DNA from: Fallopia convolvulus | Lineage: Eukaryota > Streptophyta > Magnoliopsida > Caryophyllales > Polygonaceae | DNA length: 64,000 nucleotides | Direction: 5' to 3' | Assembly (NCBI GenBank): GCA_964016875.1 | Contig: OZ024736.1 | Coordinates: forward strand, 42,750,707-42,814,706 | Shown here: one piece after another, positions 1 through 10,380 of the stretch | Numbering within the stretch: position 1 is the first letter of the stretch | Layout of the letters: the number at the start of each line of letters is the position of its first letter | Made by a program: the position numbers and the translations under genes | Notes under the pieces: generated by a model | Told to the model about the DNA's origin: nothing | Seen by the model: the letters and a program-made list of their open reading frames with translations, nothing else | Database searches by the model: none

Positions 1-980
1 GTTTGTGGGGGACACCCGGGATGGAGGTCTTTGGCACACAAAATTGTCCATTTGGGGTACTTCTGGCCCACTCTCCGACAAGAGGCAAGAGCTTACGTCC
101 AAAAGTGCGTCGGATGCCAGAAACACGGGAACATCCAACACACCCCGACGCAATGTGGGGAATGGACATTCTAGGCCCATTTCCTAAGTCCGCGGGCCAA
201 GTGCAATACATTTTGGTCATCGTGGACTACTTCACGAAGTGGATCGAAGCACAGGCAATGGCAAAAATCACCGGGGCAAAGGTCAGCGAGTTCCTGTGGA
301 AAAACCTCGTCTGCCGTTTCGGTGTTCCCATGACAATCATGACCGACCATGGCCCCCAATTCGACTGCGAAGAAACTCAGACTTTCTGCTCTGAGCTGGG
401 CATCAACCTCAAATTCTCCTCCGTGGCTCACCCCCAATCCAATGGCCAGGTAGAGAACGTTAATGCCCGCATCTTGACAGACCTCAAGAAGCGCCTGGGC
501 ATGGCACAAGGCCGTTGGGCCGAATTACTTCCCCTCGTCCTCTGGACGTACCGCACGACCTCGCGCCGCGCAACGGGCGAGACCCCCTTTGCTCTTACCT
601 ACGGGGCGGAAGCCCTCGTTCCCGTAGAAACCCTAATTCCATCAGCAAGGGTGTATAACTTCGACGAGAAAGAAAACGAGGCCAACCTCAGAATTGAACT
701 GCAGTTTCGGGATGAAATCCGCGAGGTGGCGGACCTGCGCTCTAGAGAATACAAGCGACGTGTCGCCATATACCATGACAAGAAGGTCAGGCCTCGCCTC
801 CTGGCCACCGGAAACCTCGTGCTAAGACGCACCGAAGGAGGAAAGTTGGACCCTAACTGGGAGGGACCATACATCCTCGGGGAAGAAGTCGCGCCCGGGG
901 CATTCAAACTCAGGGACGACGAGGGGCGCACGCAGAGCAAAACGTGGAACGTCGCACGACTCAAAAAATATTACATGTAG
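1..980 (+). pseudogene. Ty3/gypsy integrase, C-terminal part of pol, frameshifted
   Basis: This is the end of a gypsy polyprotein that integrates the cDNA copy. Bases 1-150 in frame 1 encode the zinc-binding region, ending in a CVGC cysteine pair. From about 150 the reading moves to frame 3, where the catalytic core begins with MWGMDILGPFPKS. The DDE residues are visible: D in MDILGP, D in TDHGPQF and E in QVENVN. The C-terminal domain follows (GNLVLRR, WEGPYI) and ends in RLKKYYM with a stop at 978-980. No chromodomain is present, which fits Tat/Athila rather than chromoviruses. The change of frame near 150 breaks the polyprotein. The apparent ATG near position 3 is internal, because the real pol starts outside the window. 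Confidence 0.88.
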
Positions 981-1055
981 ACGCTCGAAACCTCGTTGTT
1001 CACCACAGTTGGTAAATAAAGGATTGCAGGCTTTTCTAAAAACACTCCCTCATTG

Positions 1056-2668
1056 AGAAATTCCACCCCTCGCTTCACGCTTGGGGTTGGAGAATCTCGT
1101 TGAAAAAATTCCACCCCTCGCTTCCCGCTTGGGGTTGGAGAATCTTGTTGAAAAATTCCACCCCTCGCTTCCCGCTTGGGGTTGGAGAATCTCGTTGAAA
1201 AATTCCACCCCTCGCTTCCCGCTTGGGGTTGGAGAATCTCGTTGAAAAATTCCACCCCTCGCTTCCCGCTTGGGGTTGAAGAATCTCGTTGAAACAATTC
1301 CACCCCTCGCTTCCCGCTTGGGGTTGGAGAATCTCGTTGAAAAATTCCACCCCTCGCTTCCCGCTTGGGGTTGGAGAATCTCGTTGAAAAATTCCACCCC
1401 TCGCTTCCCGCTTGGGGTTGGAGAATCTCGTTGAAAAATTCCACCCCTCGCTTCCCTCTTGGAGTTGGAGAATCTCGTTGAAAAAATTCCACCCCTCGCT
1501 TCCCGCTTGGGGTTGGAGAATCTCGTTGAAAAATTCCACCCCTCGCTTCCCGCTTGGGGTTGGAGAATCTCGTTGAAAAATTCCACCCCTCGCTTCCCGC
1601 TTGGGGTTGGAGAATCTCGTTGAAAAAATTCCACCCCTCGCTTCCCGCTTGGGGTTGGAGAATCTCGTTGAAAAATTCCACCCCTCGCTTCCCGCTTGGG
1701 GTTGAAGAGTCTCGTTGAAGAGTCCCACCCCTCGCTTCACGCTTGGGGTTGGAAAATCTCGTTGAAAAAATTCCACCCCTCGCTGCCCGCTTGGGGTTGG
1801 AGAATCTCGTTGAAACAATTCCACCCCTCGCTTCCCGCTTGGGGTTGGAGAATCTCGTTGAAAAATTCCACCCCTCGCTTCCCGCTTGGGGTTGGAGAAT
1901 CTCGTTGAGAAATTCCACCCCTCGCTTCACGCTTGGGGTTGGAAAATCTCGTTGAAAAATTCCACCCCTCGCTTCCCGCTTGGGGTTGGAGAATCTCGTT
2001 GAAAAAATTCCACCCCTCGCTGCCCGCTTGGGGTTGGAGAATCTCGTTGAAAAAATTCCACCCCTCGCTTCCCGCTTGGGGTTGGAGAATCTCGTTGAAA
2101 AAATTCCACCCCTCGCTTCCCGCTTGGGGTTGAAGAGTCTCGTTGAAGAGTCCCACCCCTCGCTTCACGCTTGGGGTTGGAAAATCTCGTTGAAAAAATT
2201 CCACCCCTCGCTCCCCGCTTGGGGTTGGAGAATCTCGTTGAAACAATTCCACCCCTCGCTTCCCGCTTGGGGTTGGAGAATCTCGTTGAAAAATTCCACC
2301 CCTCGCTTCACGCTTGGGGTTGGAAAATCTCGTTGAAAAATTCCACCCCTCGCTTCCCGCTTGGGGTTGGAGAATCTCGTTGAAAAATTCCACCCCTCGC
2401 TTCCCGCTTGGGGTTGGAGAATCTCGTTGAGAAATTCCACCCCTCGCTTCACGCTTGGGGTTGGAAAATCTCGTTGAAAAAATTCCACCCCTCGTTGCCC
2501 GCTTGGGGTTGGAGAATCTCGTTGAAAAAATTCCACCCCTCGCTTCCCGCTTGGGGTTGGAGAATCTCGTTGAAAAAATTCCACCCCTCGCTTCCCGCTT
2601 GGGGTTGAAGAGTCTCGTTGAAGAGTCCCACCCCTTACTCCCCGCTCGGGGTTGGAAAGTCTCGTGAC
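1056..2668 (+). repeat. 47-48 bp minisatellite in the retrotransposon 3' UTR, about 34 copies
   Basis: Tandem monomers share the cores TTGGGGTTGGAGA, TCTCGTTGA and CCACCCCTCGC. Spacing between successive CTTGGGG motifs alternates between 47 and 48 bp according to the length of an A run. A variant monomer with GAAGAGTC recurs near 1701, 2129 and 2606, giving a higher-order period of 9-10 monomers. Several frames on both strands stay open through the array, but they follow the repeat and are not genes. Such 3' UTR arrays are known from the Tat/Ogre lineage. Confidence 0.95.
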
Positions 2669-3025
2669 ACGAACGAGGTTCGCAGACGACTATTTTTTAG
2701 GTTGGGACGAACTTCCACAAAAACGAGGTCCGAACGGAGGCTCACGACCTCGCCACAGGACTACAACGCCCGGTGTGGTCCGAGACCCACAGAAGATGTG
2801 ACACTCGAACCATGGGGTTGGACGGATAAGGAATATGCAAGAAAGTCTAAAGCAAACAAGCATAGGAAAAGAAAATGACGAAGGGCACAGACCAAAAATA
2901 GATGTTTCAATTACAAACCCCGTAGGGCCACCAGAATGAAAAAAAAGGGAGAGTTATCATCTCTTCGAGGTCTCAACCTCGGAACCTGTAAGATCAATGG
3001 TCTTAGGGGTTTCGGCGGAGCCATC
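2669..3025 (+). other. Retrotransposon 3' UTR spacer with PPT-like CCATGGGGTTG
   Basis: Non-coding spacer between the minisatellite and the antisense gene. At 2810-2820 it carries CCATGGGGTTG, identical to the 11 bases just before the 3' LTR (7149-7159). No gene is seen. Confidence 0.6.
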
Positions 3026-5679
3026 CTAGGCCTCAGTAGGAGCAGTTTCAGCTGGGGCAGCGGAAGCAAGAGGCGCGGGCGCGCTGGTCGCAGGCTGAGG
3101 TCCCGTGGAGGTTAACTCCGGGTTCCCCCCAAAAAGCTCTACCTCGGGTGGCGCAACGCTGGACACAGTCCCGTCCTCGTTGAGGAAGAACTCGCATTCC
3201 CCCTCGGGATCCGTCGACCCCAGCTCCCCCATGGTTTCATTGTAGTTAGGGTTGAAGAAGACGATCTGGGGGTTGAGGTGCCCATACTTGGCCACCGCCT
3301 GCTTTACACCCATACGGACGGCCTGGTGGAACATCGTCCTCACACTCTCCACCAGCTCCGCCTTGTACTCCTCCGAGTCCACATACCTGGGACCCGCGAC
3401 CGCGACTTCCTTGTTGAGTTCAACAATACGCCCCTCGAGGCGCCTGATCTCCTCCTCGGCCCTCAGGAACTCCGCCTCCTTTGCCTTGTAGAACTCATGC
3501 TCAGCGGAGAGCTTACCTCGAAGCCCGTCAACCTCGCTCCGCAGAACCTCAGCCTCGCCCCTCGCCCTCTTCTCCCCTTCCCTCGCCGCCTTCACCTCCT
3601 CCCTTGACGCGGCCTCCGCGGCCTCAACCCGCTTCTTGGCCGCAGCCTCCGCGGCCTTAGACGACTCCGCGACCTCAGCCAACTCCTTGGCCTGTCGCTC
3701 GCACACCTCGCTGCGGGCCCGAAGCGCGGCCTCCATCTTGTCCATCCTCGAATGAAGAAGGACGATGCGACTTCGGTTGTAATTGTCAAAAAAGGTGTGC
3801 TGCAGGTTCACAGAAGGATAAGAAAAGAAACAAGAAAGAGACAAGAATCAAACACACGAAAACAAAAAAGAAAGAAGAGGCTTACCATGGCCGAATACCG
3901 AGCGGCCTCGTCGTCAAGCGCTGCCTCGGTGAGGTTGTTGGCCCACGCGACCTCCTCCTTGTAATCTCCCCGGGCCCAGTCCAGCGGGGCCCCCCTGATG
4001 GGTCCGGGACAATGAAACCTGGAAGGGTGGGGGCCCGTATCCCCGCGGCTTCGCCCTTCGAAGTTGAAGGCGGGAATGAGTTCCAGCTCCCGCGAGCTTC
4101 TTTGGTGGTCGCCCGACCGGGGCTTTTTCTTCTTCTCAGGGGAAGACCCCGCTTCCTTCCTTTTCCGTAGGGTCTTATCGTCGGACGCCCGGGGTGGATG
4201 AGTGGTCCCCTTCGTGGTGGCCCCCTTTGGCGGAACCACATCAGGCCTTTTCTCCCCCTGGGGCGGCCCCGTGACGTCCCACTGCGACGCCCTCGGAACG
4301 CTCCCCTTGGGCAGGGCTCCCCCTGCCGCCGCCGTTGGCGGGACAGGTCCCGGCTGCGTGGTGCCTGCTCTCGTTTGCGAGCTCGGCTCGTTGATTGATA
4401 TCCCCTTGAGGACCCGGGGAGCAGGGGTCTTGGAAGTAGACGTCATAGGTTTTTTCCCCTTTGACGTCGTGGTAAGAGCGTGCAGAAAGTTCACTGTCAA
4501 GAAAGAAGTAAAAAGAAAACAGCAGGTTAGGACGAGGTCAGAAACGAAGGAAACGAGGTGTATGACCCCGCAAACATACAGAAAAAAAAACAATCAGGGA
4601 AATGACGATAATAAAATACCCTCTCCGCCCTCGCGAGGAGAGAAACTGAGGCTCAGCCCGGCCCGCTCCAGCCGGTCCTGAGAAAGGTAGCGCTCGTATG
4701 GCGCCTGGTACGCTGGGGCGTACTTGGCCTTGAGCGCCTGGAACTCGGCGACCTTGTACGGGCACACGCATCTCTCGTAGTTGCCCGGTGCCACAGGGAA
4801 ATTAAGATATCTCCCGCTGAGGTCTCGGACCAAAAAACATTTAGGTTTCCACGTCCCGCAATTCGACTAGGTCGAGATGATTTTGACGTTCGGTGTGCTG
4901 AGGTTGACCAGGGAACAACGAGGTTCTCTCCTCGCCAAGACTAACGCCGACAAGTCGTTGAGATTCGGCTCGTCCAGAAGCTCGCGACTCCGAATCGTGT
5001 AAGCACACAACAACCGCCAGGCGTTCGGGAACAACTGAGCGGGGCAGACACCCATGGCCCACAAGAAATCAACGATGTGCTGGGCCAGGGGCAGCCTAAA
5101 GCCCGCTTGAAGGCTGACGAGGTTCACGACCGCACACCCCTCGTAGGACGTCAGGGGCCGCCCCTCCTCCTCTGGCAGTGCCAGCTCGACTCCCTCGGGC
5201 CAGGGGAAATCTCTAGCTATGTCCGCGAGGTCACCCAGCTTTAAATCGGAGGCCACCCCCTCGGACAGGTAGGCCTCGGGGGTACTCGGACTCATGGGAA
5301 TCCGTTCTCTGAGGACGACGGGAACGCCGGATACAACATCAGTAATGTAGGCCTCGGGAAAGCTCGAGGGCACGTATGCGGCCGAAGCTGAGGCAATGGC
5401 CGCGTCCAACCTCGCCTCGACCTCAGCGGCAATCGCATCAGGAGAAGAAGAGGAAGCCATTTCAACACCAGAGTATACGCGCAGACGAGGGAAATGCGAA
5501 CTGATCGAAACGGCGGAGTCGCTGGATGAGGGCTCGCTGAAGACCAACGAAGGGGAACTCGGGTTCTGGGAATCACTAGGCTCTACGCTTCCTACGGACT
5601 CGGAGACCTCCTGATAGAAACTCTCTTGGAAATTAAAAACAAAGGCAGGCGGTGGGCTCGCAGAGGCTCTCCTAGGCAT
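3026..5679 (-). pseudogene. Spliced antisense gene of the Tat element (gypsy-type transposon domain plus coiled coil), one in-frame stop
   Basis: Three coding exons fit with matching phases: 5679-4620, 4493-3886 and 3799-3026. The introns are GT-AG (4619-4494 ending TTCTTGACAG; 3885-3800 ending CCTGCAG). The product would be about 813 residues. Exon 1 has a Ser-rich N-terminus, then around residues 176-285 LQAGFRLPL, PNAWRLL and WKPKCFLVRDL, which resemble the plant 'putative gypsy type transposon' domain (Transposase_28-like). Exon 2 is basic and Pro-rich. Exon 3 is a long Ala/Glu/Arg coiled coil with an acidic tail. A TAG at 4869-4867 interrupts exon 1 in frame, and the conserved sequence resumes just after it, so this copy is probably dead unless read through or spliced out. 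Antisense extra ORFs are known in Tat elements; their role is unknown. Confidence 0.78.
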
Positions 5680-5714
5680 GAAAAGACAACGTCCAGGCCG
5701 CGAAAAGCTAGCAC

Positions 5715-6738
5715 CTAGAAAAGAAGAGGTCAGTAAGGCACTAAAGGCAAGGCAAACAAAGAGAAAAACACGAGATCATGACCCCGGGGAAGAAGGAAAG
5801 ACGAAGTCAAGCCCGAGAACAAAGCACGAGATCATAACCTCGAAAAGAAAAGAGCACGAGGTCATAACCTCGAAAAGGGAAAGGCACGAGATTATAACCT
5901 CGAAAAGAAAAGAGCATGAGATCGCAACCTCGAGGGACAAAGCAACACGAGGTCATAGAGGGAAAGGCCACGTGGCACCCTACGGGCTATTCTGACAAGA
6001 TAGGACAGCAAAGAAGAATTTGAAGCGCCAAAAGGAAGGAAAGAGAAAAAAGAAGGCCAACCAGCGGTGGAGGCCAGCGGCGGAAGCCCAAACGTCCCGT
6101 CAATCAGACATCATGACGTTTGGGCTCCCGAGGGTTTTCGAAATTCGAAAAATGGTGGGCGGAGAAACGGGAGTTCAACCGTCGCCCCAAGCAAAAAAGA
6201 AAGAAAGAAAAACGATAAACCCGGAAAACCCAGCGATACCTTCGCGGCGGCAAACCCCCCACCACCATCTCACCACCGTCTCACAACACCGCCCCCCGGA
6301 GCATAACGCAAAGAAAAAAGAGGGGAGAAAAGCAGGGCAAGAAGAAAGGAGAGGAGACGAAAAACCAAGGGAAGGCGAGGGCTCTACAGAACAAAAACCA
6401 CCAACAACGCCGCCGCGCAACCAGCGGAGAAACACCCAGAAATCGTAAAGCACTCACCCAAGTGCGAAACGGAAGCAAGCGAAGAACGAAGAAACACCTT
6501 GAAACCACAAACAACCACCCAGATGCGAAACGAAACGAAGAAAGAACGAAGAAAAATAACAAAAAGCAAACGCAAAAAACGCAACAACCCTGCCACCGCC
6601 GCTTCGCCACCGTGACGCCGGCGCGAAACGCCGGGCGACTCACCGTCGCCCTTACGAAACGCGGGGCGAAAGGTGAACAAGGGAAGAATCAAAAGCAAAA
6701 AATACCGAAAGACAGGAGGAAGAAGATCAAGAACTTAC
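5715..6738 (-). other. Probable 5' UTR intron of the antisense gene
   Basis: On the minus strand a consensus donor (ACAA|GTAAGTTC, GT at 6738-6737) lies about 165 nt downstream of a TATA box. An acceptor TTTTCTAG (AG at 5716-5715) lies 35 nt before the start codon. I infer a leader intron of about 1.0 kb. The stretch has no coding sequence I recognise; its ORFs are low-complexity Arg/Lys/Pro-rich frames. Confidence 0.5.
5824..5950. repeat. 30-bp tandem repeat with palindromic CGAG..CTCG units
   Basis: Four units start at about 5825, 5855, 5885 and 5915. Each has a near-palindrome of the form CGAGRTYATAACCTCG followed by an A/G-rich linker. They sit just upstream of the antisense start codon, inside the inferred leader intron. 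Confidence 0.8.
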
Positions 6739-6903
6739 TTGTTTAAATGTTGACGAACGGAAGGCGTTGGCGTAACTAGCGAACGGCGGAAAGCTCGTCG
6801 GAAACTGTCAGGAGAAACCGCTCAAAAGAAGACGAAGAGACAGAGAGAGAAAGAGCGAGAATATTGGAGAGAGAAGATGGGAGGGAAGCGTGTGGGATAC
6901 GCC

Positions 6904-6913
6904 CTTATATAGA
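6904..6913 (-). promoter_or_regulatory. TATA box for the antisense gene
   Basis: CTATATAAGG reads on the minus strand, upstream of a purine-rich leader on the same strand. It is a consensus plant TATA box, pointing away from the 3' LTR and into the element. Assignment as the antisense promoter rests on position and on the downstream splice signals. Confidence 0.55.
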
Positions 6914-7148
6914 GCAGATCTGAGCCTCCCCCCACTCCCGAAAGGCTTCTTGGGCCTCTTACCTAGACGGCCCACTAAGCAGAAAACGGCGAAAAGGCCC
7001 AGGGATCTTTATCCACGCAGAATAGAGCCTCACACCTCGCAAAAACGCCCTCCCAACCTCGAGACCTTCATAACCACTAAAAAACACCCCACATCTCGCA
7101 AAATCCAGGGAACTTATGCCCTGCGACCCTCGGGACGAGGCCCCCAGG

Positions 7149-7159
7149 CCATGGGGTTG
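7149..7159 (+). other. Probable polypurine tract of the Tat element
   Basis: CCATGGGGTTG lies directly before the TG that begins the 3' LTR. It is short and not fully purine, so the call depends on its position and on the exact copy at 2810-2820. Confidence 0.5.
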
Positions 7160-7343
7160 TGATGATGTCCAAAACAGCAAAAGCAAAAAGTGGGCCCAGG
7201 AGGGCCCCCATAGGCAAGTTGGGTACCCACATCCACGTGGTTATCTAAAAACAAAAAACTCCCAACGCGCGCCAGGTCTATCAAACATCCCGGGACGAGG
7301 TCTCGACCTCGTCACCGACTCTGCTAAGTACGCCCGCCCGCTC

Positions 7344-7488
7344 GAACCAATCACCGGCGACCTCACTCCTGAACCAATCACCGGCGACCTCACTCCTGAA
7401 CCAATCACCGACGACCTCACTCCTGAACCAATCACCGGCGACCTCACTCCTGAACCAATCACAGGTGACCTCACTCATGGACCAATCA
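7344..7488 (+). repeat. 27-bp tandem repeat of CCAAT boxes in the LTR U3
   Basis: Units begin at 7344, 7371, 7398, 7425 and 7452, with a partial sixth at 7479. Each holds ACCAATCA and GACCTCACT. The array ends about 60 bp upstream of the TATA box, as expected for a U3 enhancer. Confidence 0.92.
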
Positions 7489-7549
7489 AAAACCCCTATT
7501 TCAAGTATCCCACATCGGACTTTAGCCTAAACTCAGCCCCCCAATTCTC

Positions 7550-7558
7550 TATAAATAG
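7550..7558 (+). promoter_or_regulatory. LTR promoter TATA box
   Basis: TATAAATAG, with a CCAAT at 7541-7545 and the CCAAT repeat array just upstream. It would drive transcription to the right from this 3' LTR, antisense to the copia element next to it. Confidence 0.8.
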
Positions 7559-9534
7559 AGAAGGACCTCGTAGGAAGAGGGGGTGGAAAAACGACTTGAA
7601 CTCAAGAACTCTCTTGTTTGTTAAAGATCGACGTGATAGGAATACCGTCAACAGACCTCGTTACAGATAAGAGAAATCCACAAAAAGACTCCAAGTCATA
7701 CAAAGACCTCGCCTACACTAAAGACCTCGCTACAAAATCTCACAAAGCTCTCTACACCACGTATCCAAATCTACCTCGCCTTAGCGTCGACCTCGCAACA
7801 TTTAGGTTTGATCTCGGAACCTCGTAGGAGGTCTAGGTGTAATTCTTAAAGTTGTTCATCAATCTCATAGGTGTGTAACCTCGTTATTTGGGAGAAAAGT
7901 CATAAATAAAGGAGCAAGTGTTTGCACTCAAATATAATAATCTTATTTCTTGTCTCGTAGCGAATCTCGTTATTTCGGATTTCATCAGTCGCAGTAGAGT
8001 CGAACAGGAGAGGAAGCCACACCGAGAGATTGAAGAAGAAACCGAAGCCAGATGATTTCACAACAAGCGGCTGCCATCGCTCGATATTCAGCCTCAGCAG
8101 ACGAACGAGACACTGTGGATTGTTTCTTGGTTTTCCAAGAAATTGGAGAGGTGTCAAGCATAATAAAGTATCCAGAAATGGAACGTCGGGTAAGAGGGCA
8201 AGCCGCCCAATCTGAATCACACCAAGCTGTTAAAGTAAGATTGCTAGCTTTAGAGAGTTTCAAACCTTGCCCCGGATGGCTTTTTAAGTACCATAAGACA
8301 CGCATAGCGGCATTCCAGTGGTCAATTTTAGGGTGCTGCATGAACTGAGAAAGAATATGAACAGAGTAACATAAGTCAGGTCGAGTAATAGTCAAGTAAA
8401 TGAGTCGCCCAACGAGTCGCCTATAGCTCTTGGGATCCGAGTAGTCAGCCTCAGTAGCTTCGGCTAGCTTGTGATTAGGATCCATGGGTAAATCACATGG
8501 ACGAGAACCAAGCGTGCCAGAATCCGAAAGAATCTCCAGAGCATATTTGCGTTGAGAGATAAACAAACCAGACGCATTTCGGGCAATTTCAAGCCCAAGA
8601 AAGTACTTAAGAAGCCCGAGATCTTTCATGTGAAAACAACTGCTAAGATAAGCTTTGACTGAAGAAATAACTGATGCATTGTTCCCGACAAGAATCAAGT
8701 CGTCAACATAGACCAGAATGTGTAAAATATTGCCATTCCGAGAGAGCGAGAAAAGAGAATAATCAGCTCGACTTTGAGTGAATCCAAACGCACGAAGAGC
8801 GGCGGCCAGTTTTGAGAACCATTGCCGTGGTGCTTGCCGAAGTCCATAAAGTGATTTTTGGAGTTTACAGACTCGGCCAGGAGCGACACCAGAATAACCA
8901 GGAGGCGGAGTCATGTACACATCTTCAACAAGATCAGCATGCAGAAAGGCATTGTGTACATCCATTTGATGAAACTCCCCGTTTTGAATTACGGCAACAG
9001 TCAAGAAAACACGAACGGAAACCATTTTAGCTACGGGAGCAAAGGTCTCGTGATAGTCAATACCTTCAACCTGGCGGTTGCCAAGAACAACAAGACAAGC
9101 CTTGTAACGCTCAATCTCGCCCGTGGAGCGATACTTGATGCGATAGACCCATTTGCAACCAATGGATTTCTTGCCGGGTGGTAAATCTGTAACAACCCAA
9201 GTCTTATTACGCTCAAGAGCAGCGAGTTCAGAAGCCATGGCGTCACGCCAATGAGAATGTAAATTGACCTCTCGAAAGGATCTAGGCTCAGAACCTGCTG
9301 TATTAGAGGCTAGGAAACGAGCATAATTATCCGAAAAATTAATGGAAGAAACATAGGAAGTTATAGGATAGATAGAACCTGAAGACGCGATCGGCACGGG
9401 TGTGGAAGCTGTAGGAGAGGGGGGTTTAGAAGTGCTGACTGTGGAACAAATAAAATCTTTAAGACGGATCGAAGGAGCACGAGCTCGTGTGCTGCGACGA
9501 AGATGATCTGGATTCTGCTGTAGATTATCCGGAT

Positions 9535-9660
9535 TCGGCTAAGGATTATCCGGATTAAGCTGAAGATTACCCGGATCCTGCTGAAGATTATTCGGATCCT
9601 GCTGAAGATTATCCGGATCCTGCGGAGGATTATCCGGATCAAGCTGAAGATTATCCGATT
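9535..9660 (-). repeat. 21-bp coding repeat in the copia integrase-RT linker
   Basis: About six tandem units on the minus strand encode variants of DNLQQDP/DNPPQDP. They fall in the variable linker between integrase and reverse transcriptase. The repeat keeps frame (21 = 7 codons). Confidence 0.85.
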
Positions 9661-10380
9661 GCAATGGATCGATGGCTGCAGCAGGCGTCGAAGATTTCTG
9701 AGCACCCGATTGTGGCGAGCGCACAAGCACTGGACTCCCCCTGTCCCGTGACGGCTCTACCGAGTCAAAAATGGCAGGATGATGATCAGAGGGAGCGTCT
9801 TCGACAGGAGACGGCGTAGGAGAAGCCGAGTACGGAAAACAAGTCTCATGAAACCGAACATCGCGGGAAATGAATATGCGGCCAAAGTCAATCTCAAAGA
9901 CACGCCAACCACGTTTCCCGGGTGGATAGCCAAGAAAGACGCACTTGGAGCTCCGAGGTGCGAATTTATCTCTTGGTTTGGGGTTGACGGACACAAAACA
10001 CAGACAACCGAATACTTTAATATGATCATAAGTAGGCCGATGTCCATATAGCAATTCATAAGGAGTTTTGAACTAGAGCAAAGCCATCGGAGTACGGTTG
10101 ATTAAGTAATAAGCGGTGAGGATACACTCACCCCAAAACCGAATAGGTAAGTGAGCTTAAAACCGCAATGCCCGGGCGACATTGAGAATATGTTGATGTT
10201 TCCGTTCGACACGCCCACTCTGCTGAGGAGTGTAAACACAAGATGATTCAAACAAAATACCTTGAGAGGCGAAATATGGGTTTAAAGAGAGAAATTCAGC
10301 TCCATTATCCGAGCGAACGCGCTTGACGGATTTTTGAAATTGATTTTCAGCCATCTTGCAAAAATTTTGGATAAGGCCGG

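Larger units (their letters stand above)
1..7987 (+). mobile_element. Ty3/gypsy LTR retrotransposon, Tat/Ogre/Retand-like, 3' portion
   Basis: The parts seen in order are: integrase end, long 3' untranslated region with a minisatellite, a gene on the opposite strand, a polypurine-like tract and a 3' LTR. This order, with extra ORFs and tandem repeats between pol and the 3' LTR, is typical of the Tat lineage of plant Ty3/gypsy elements. The right end is exact: the LTR ends in CATCA at 7987, and the next base continues the RNase H codons of a minus-strand copia element, so this element inserted into that one. The expected 5-bp target duplication is GTCGC (7988-7992). Its partner, the 5' LTR, gag, protease and RT lie left of the window. 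The lineage call is inferred from layout and integrase style, not from an alignment. Confidence 0.85.
7160..7987 (+). repeat. 3' LTR of the Tat element (828 bp)
   Basis: The ends form an inverted pair, TGATGATGTCC at the left and GGATTTCATCA at the right (9 of 11 matching). Inside are a CCAAT-containing tandem repeat (7344-7488), a TATA box (7550-7558) and an AATAAA signal (7905-7910), the order expected of U3-R-U5. The right edge is fixed by the interrupted copia codon; the left edge is inferred from the inverted ends. Confidence 0.82.

Noticed and set aside
971..2667. Long overlapping open frames on both strands over 971-2667
   Set aside because: They follow the 47-48 bp minisatellite, are repetitive in every frame and have no family resemblance.
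1056..2668. CRISPR-like array
   Set aside because: Monomers are directly adjacent with no unique spacers, in a plant retrotransposon.
6020..6746. Arg/Lys/Pro-rich open frames on both strands
   Set aside because: Low-complexity purine-rich sequence in the probable leader intron of the antisense gene.
7116..7670. 184-codon plus-strand frame over the LTR
   Set aside because: It exists because the 27-bp repeat is a multiple of three; it covers promoter elements of the LTR and has no known domain.
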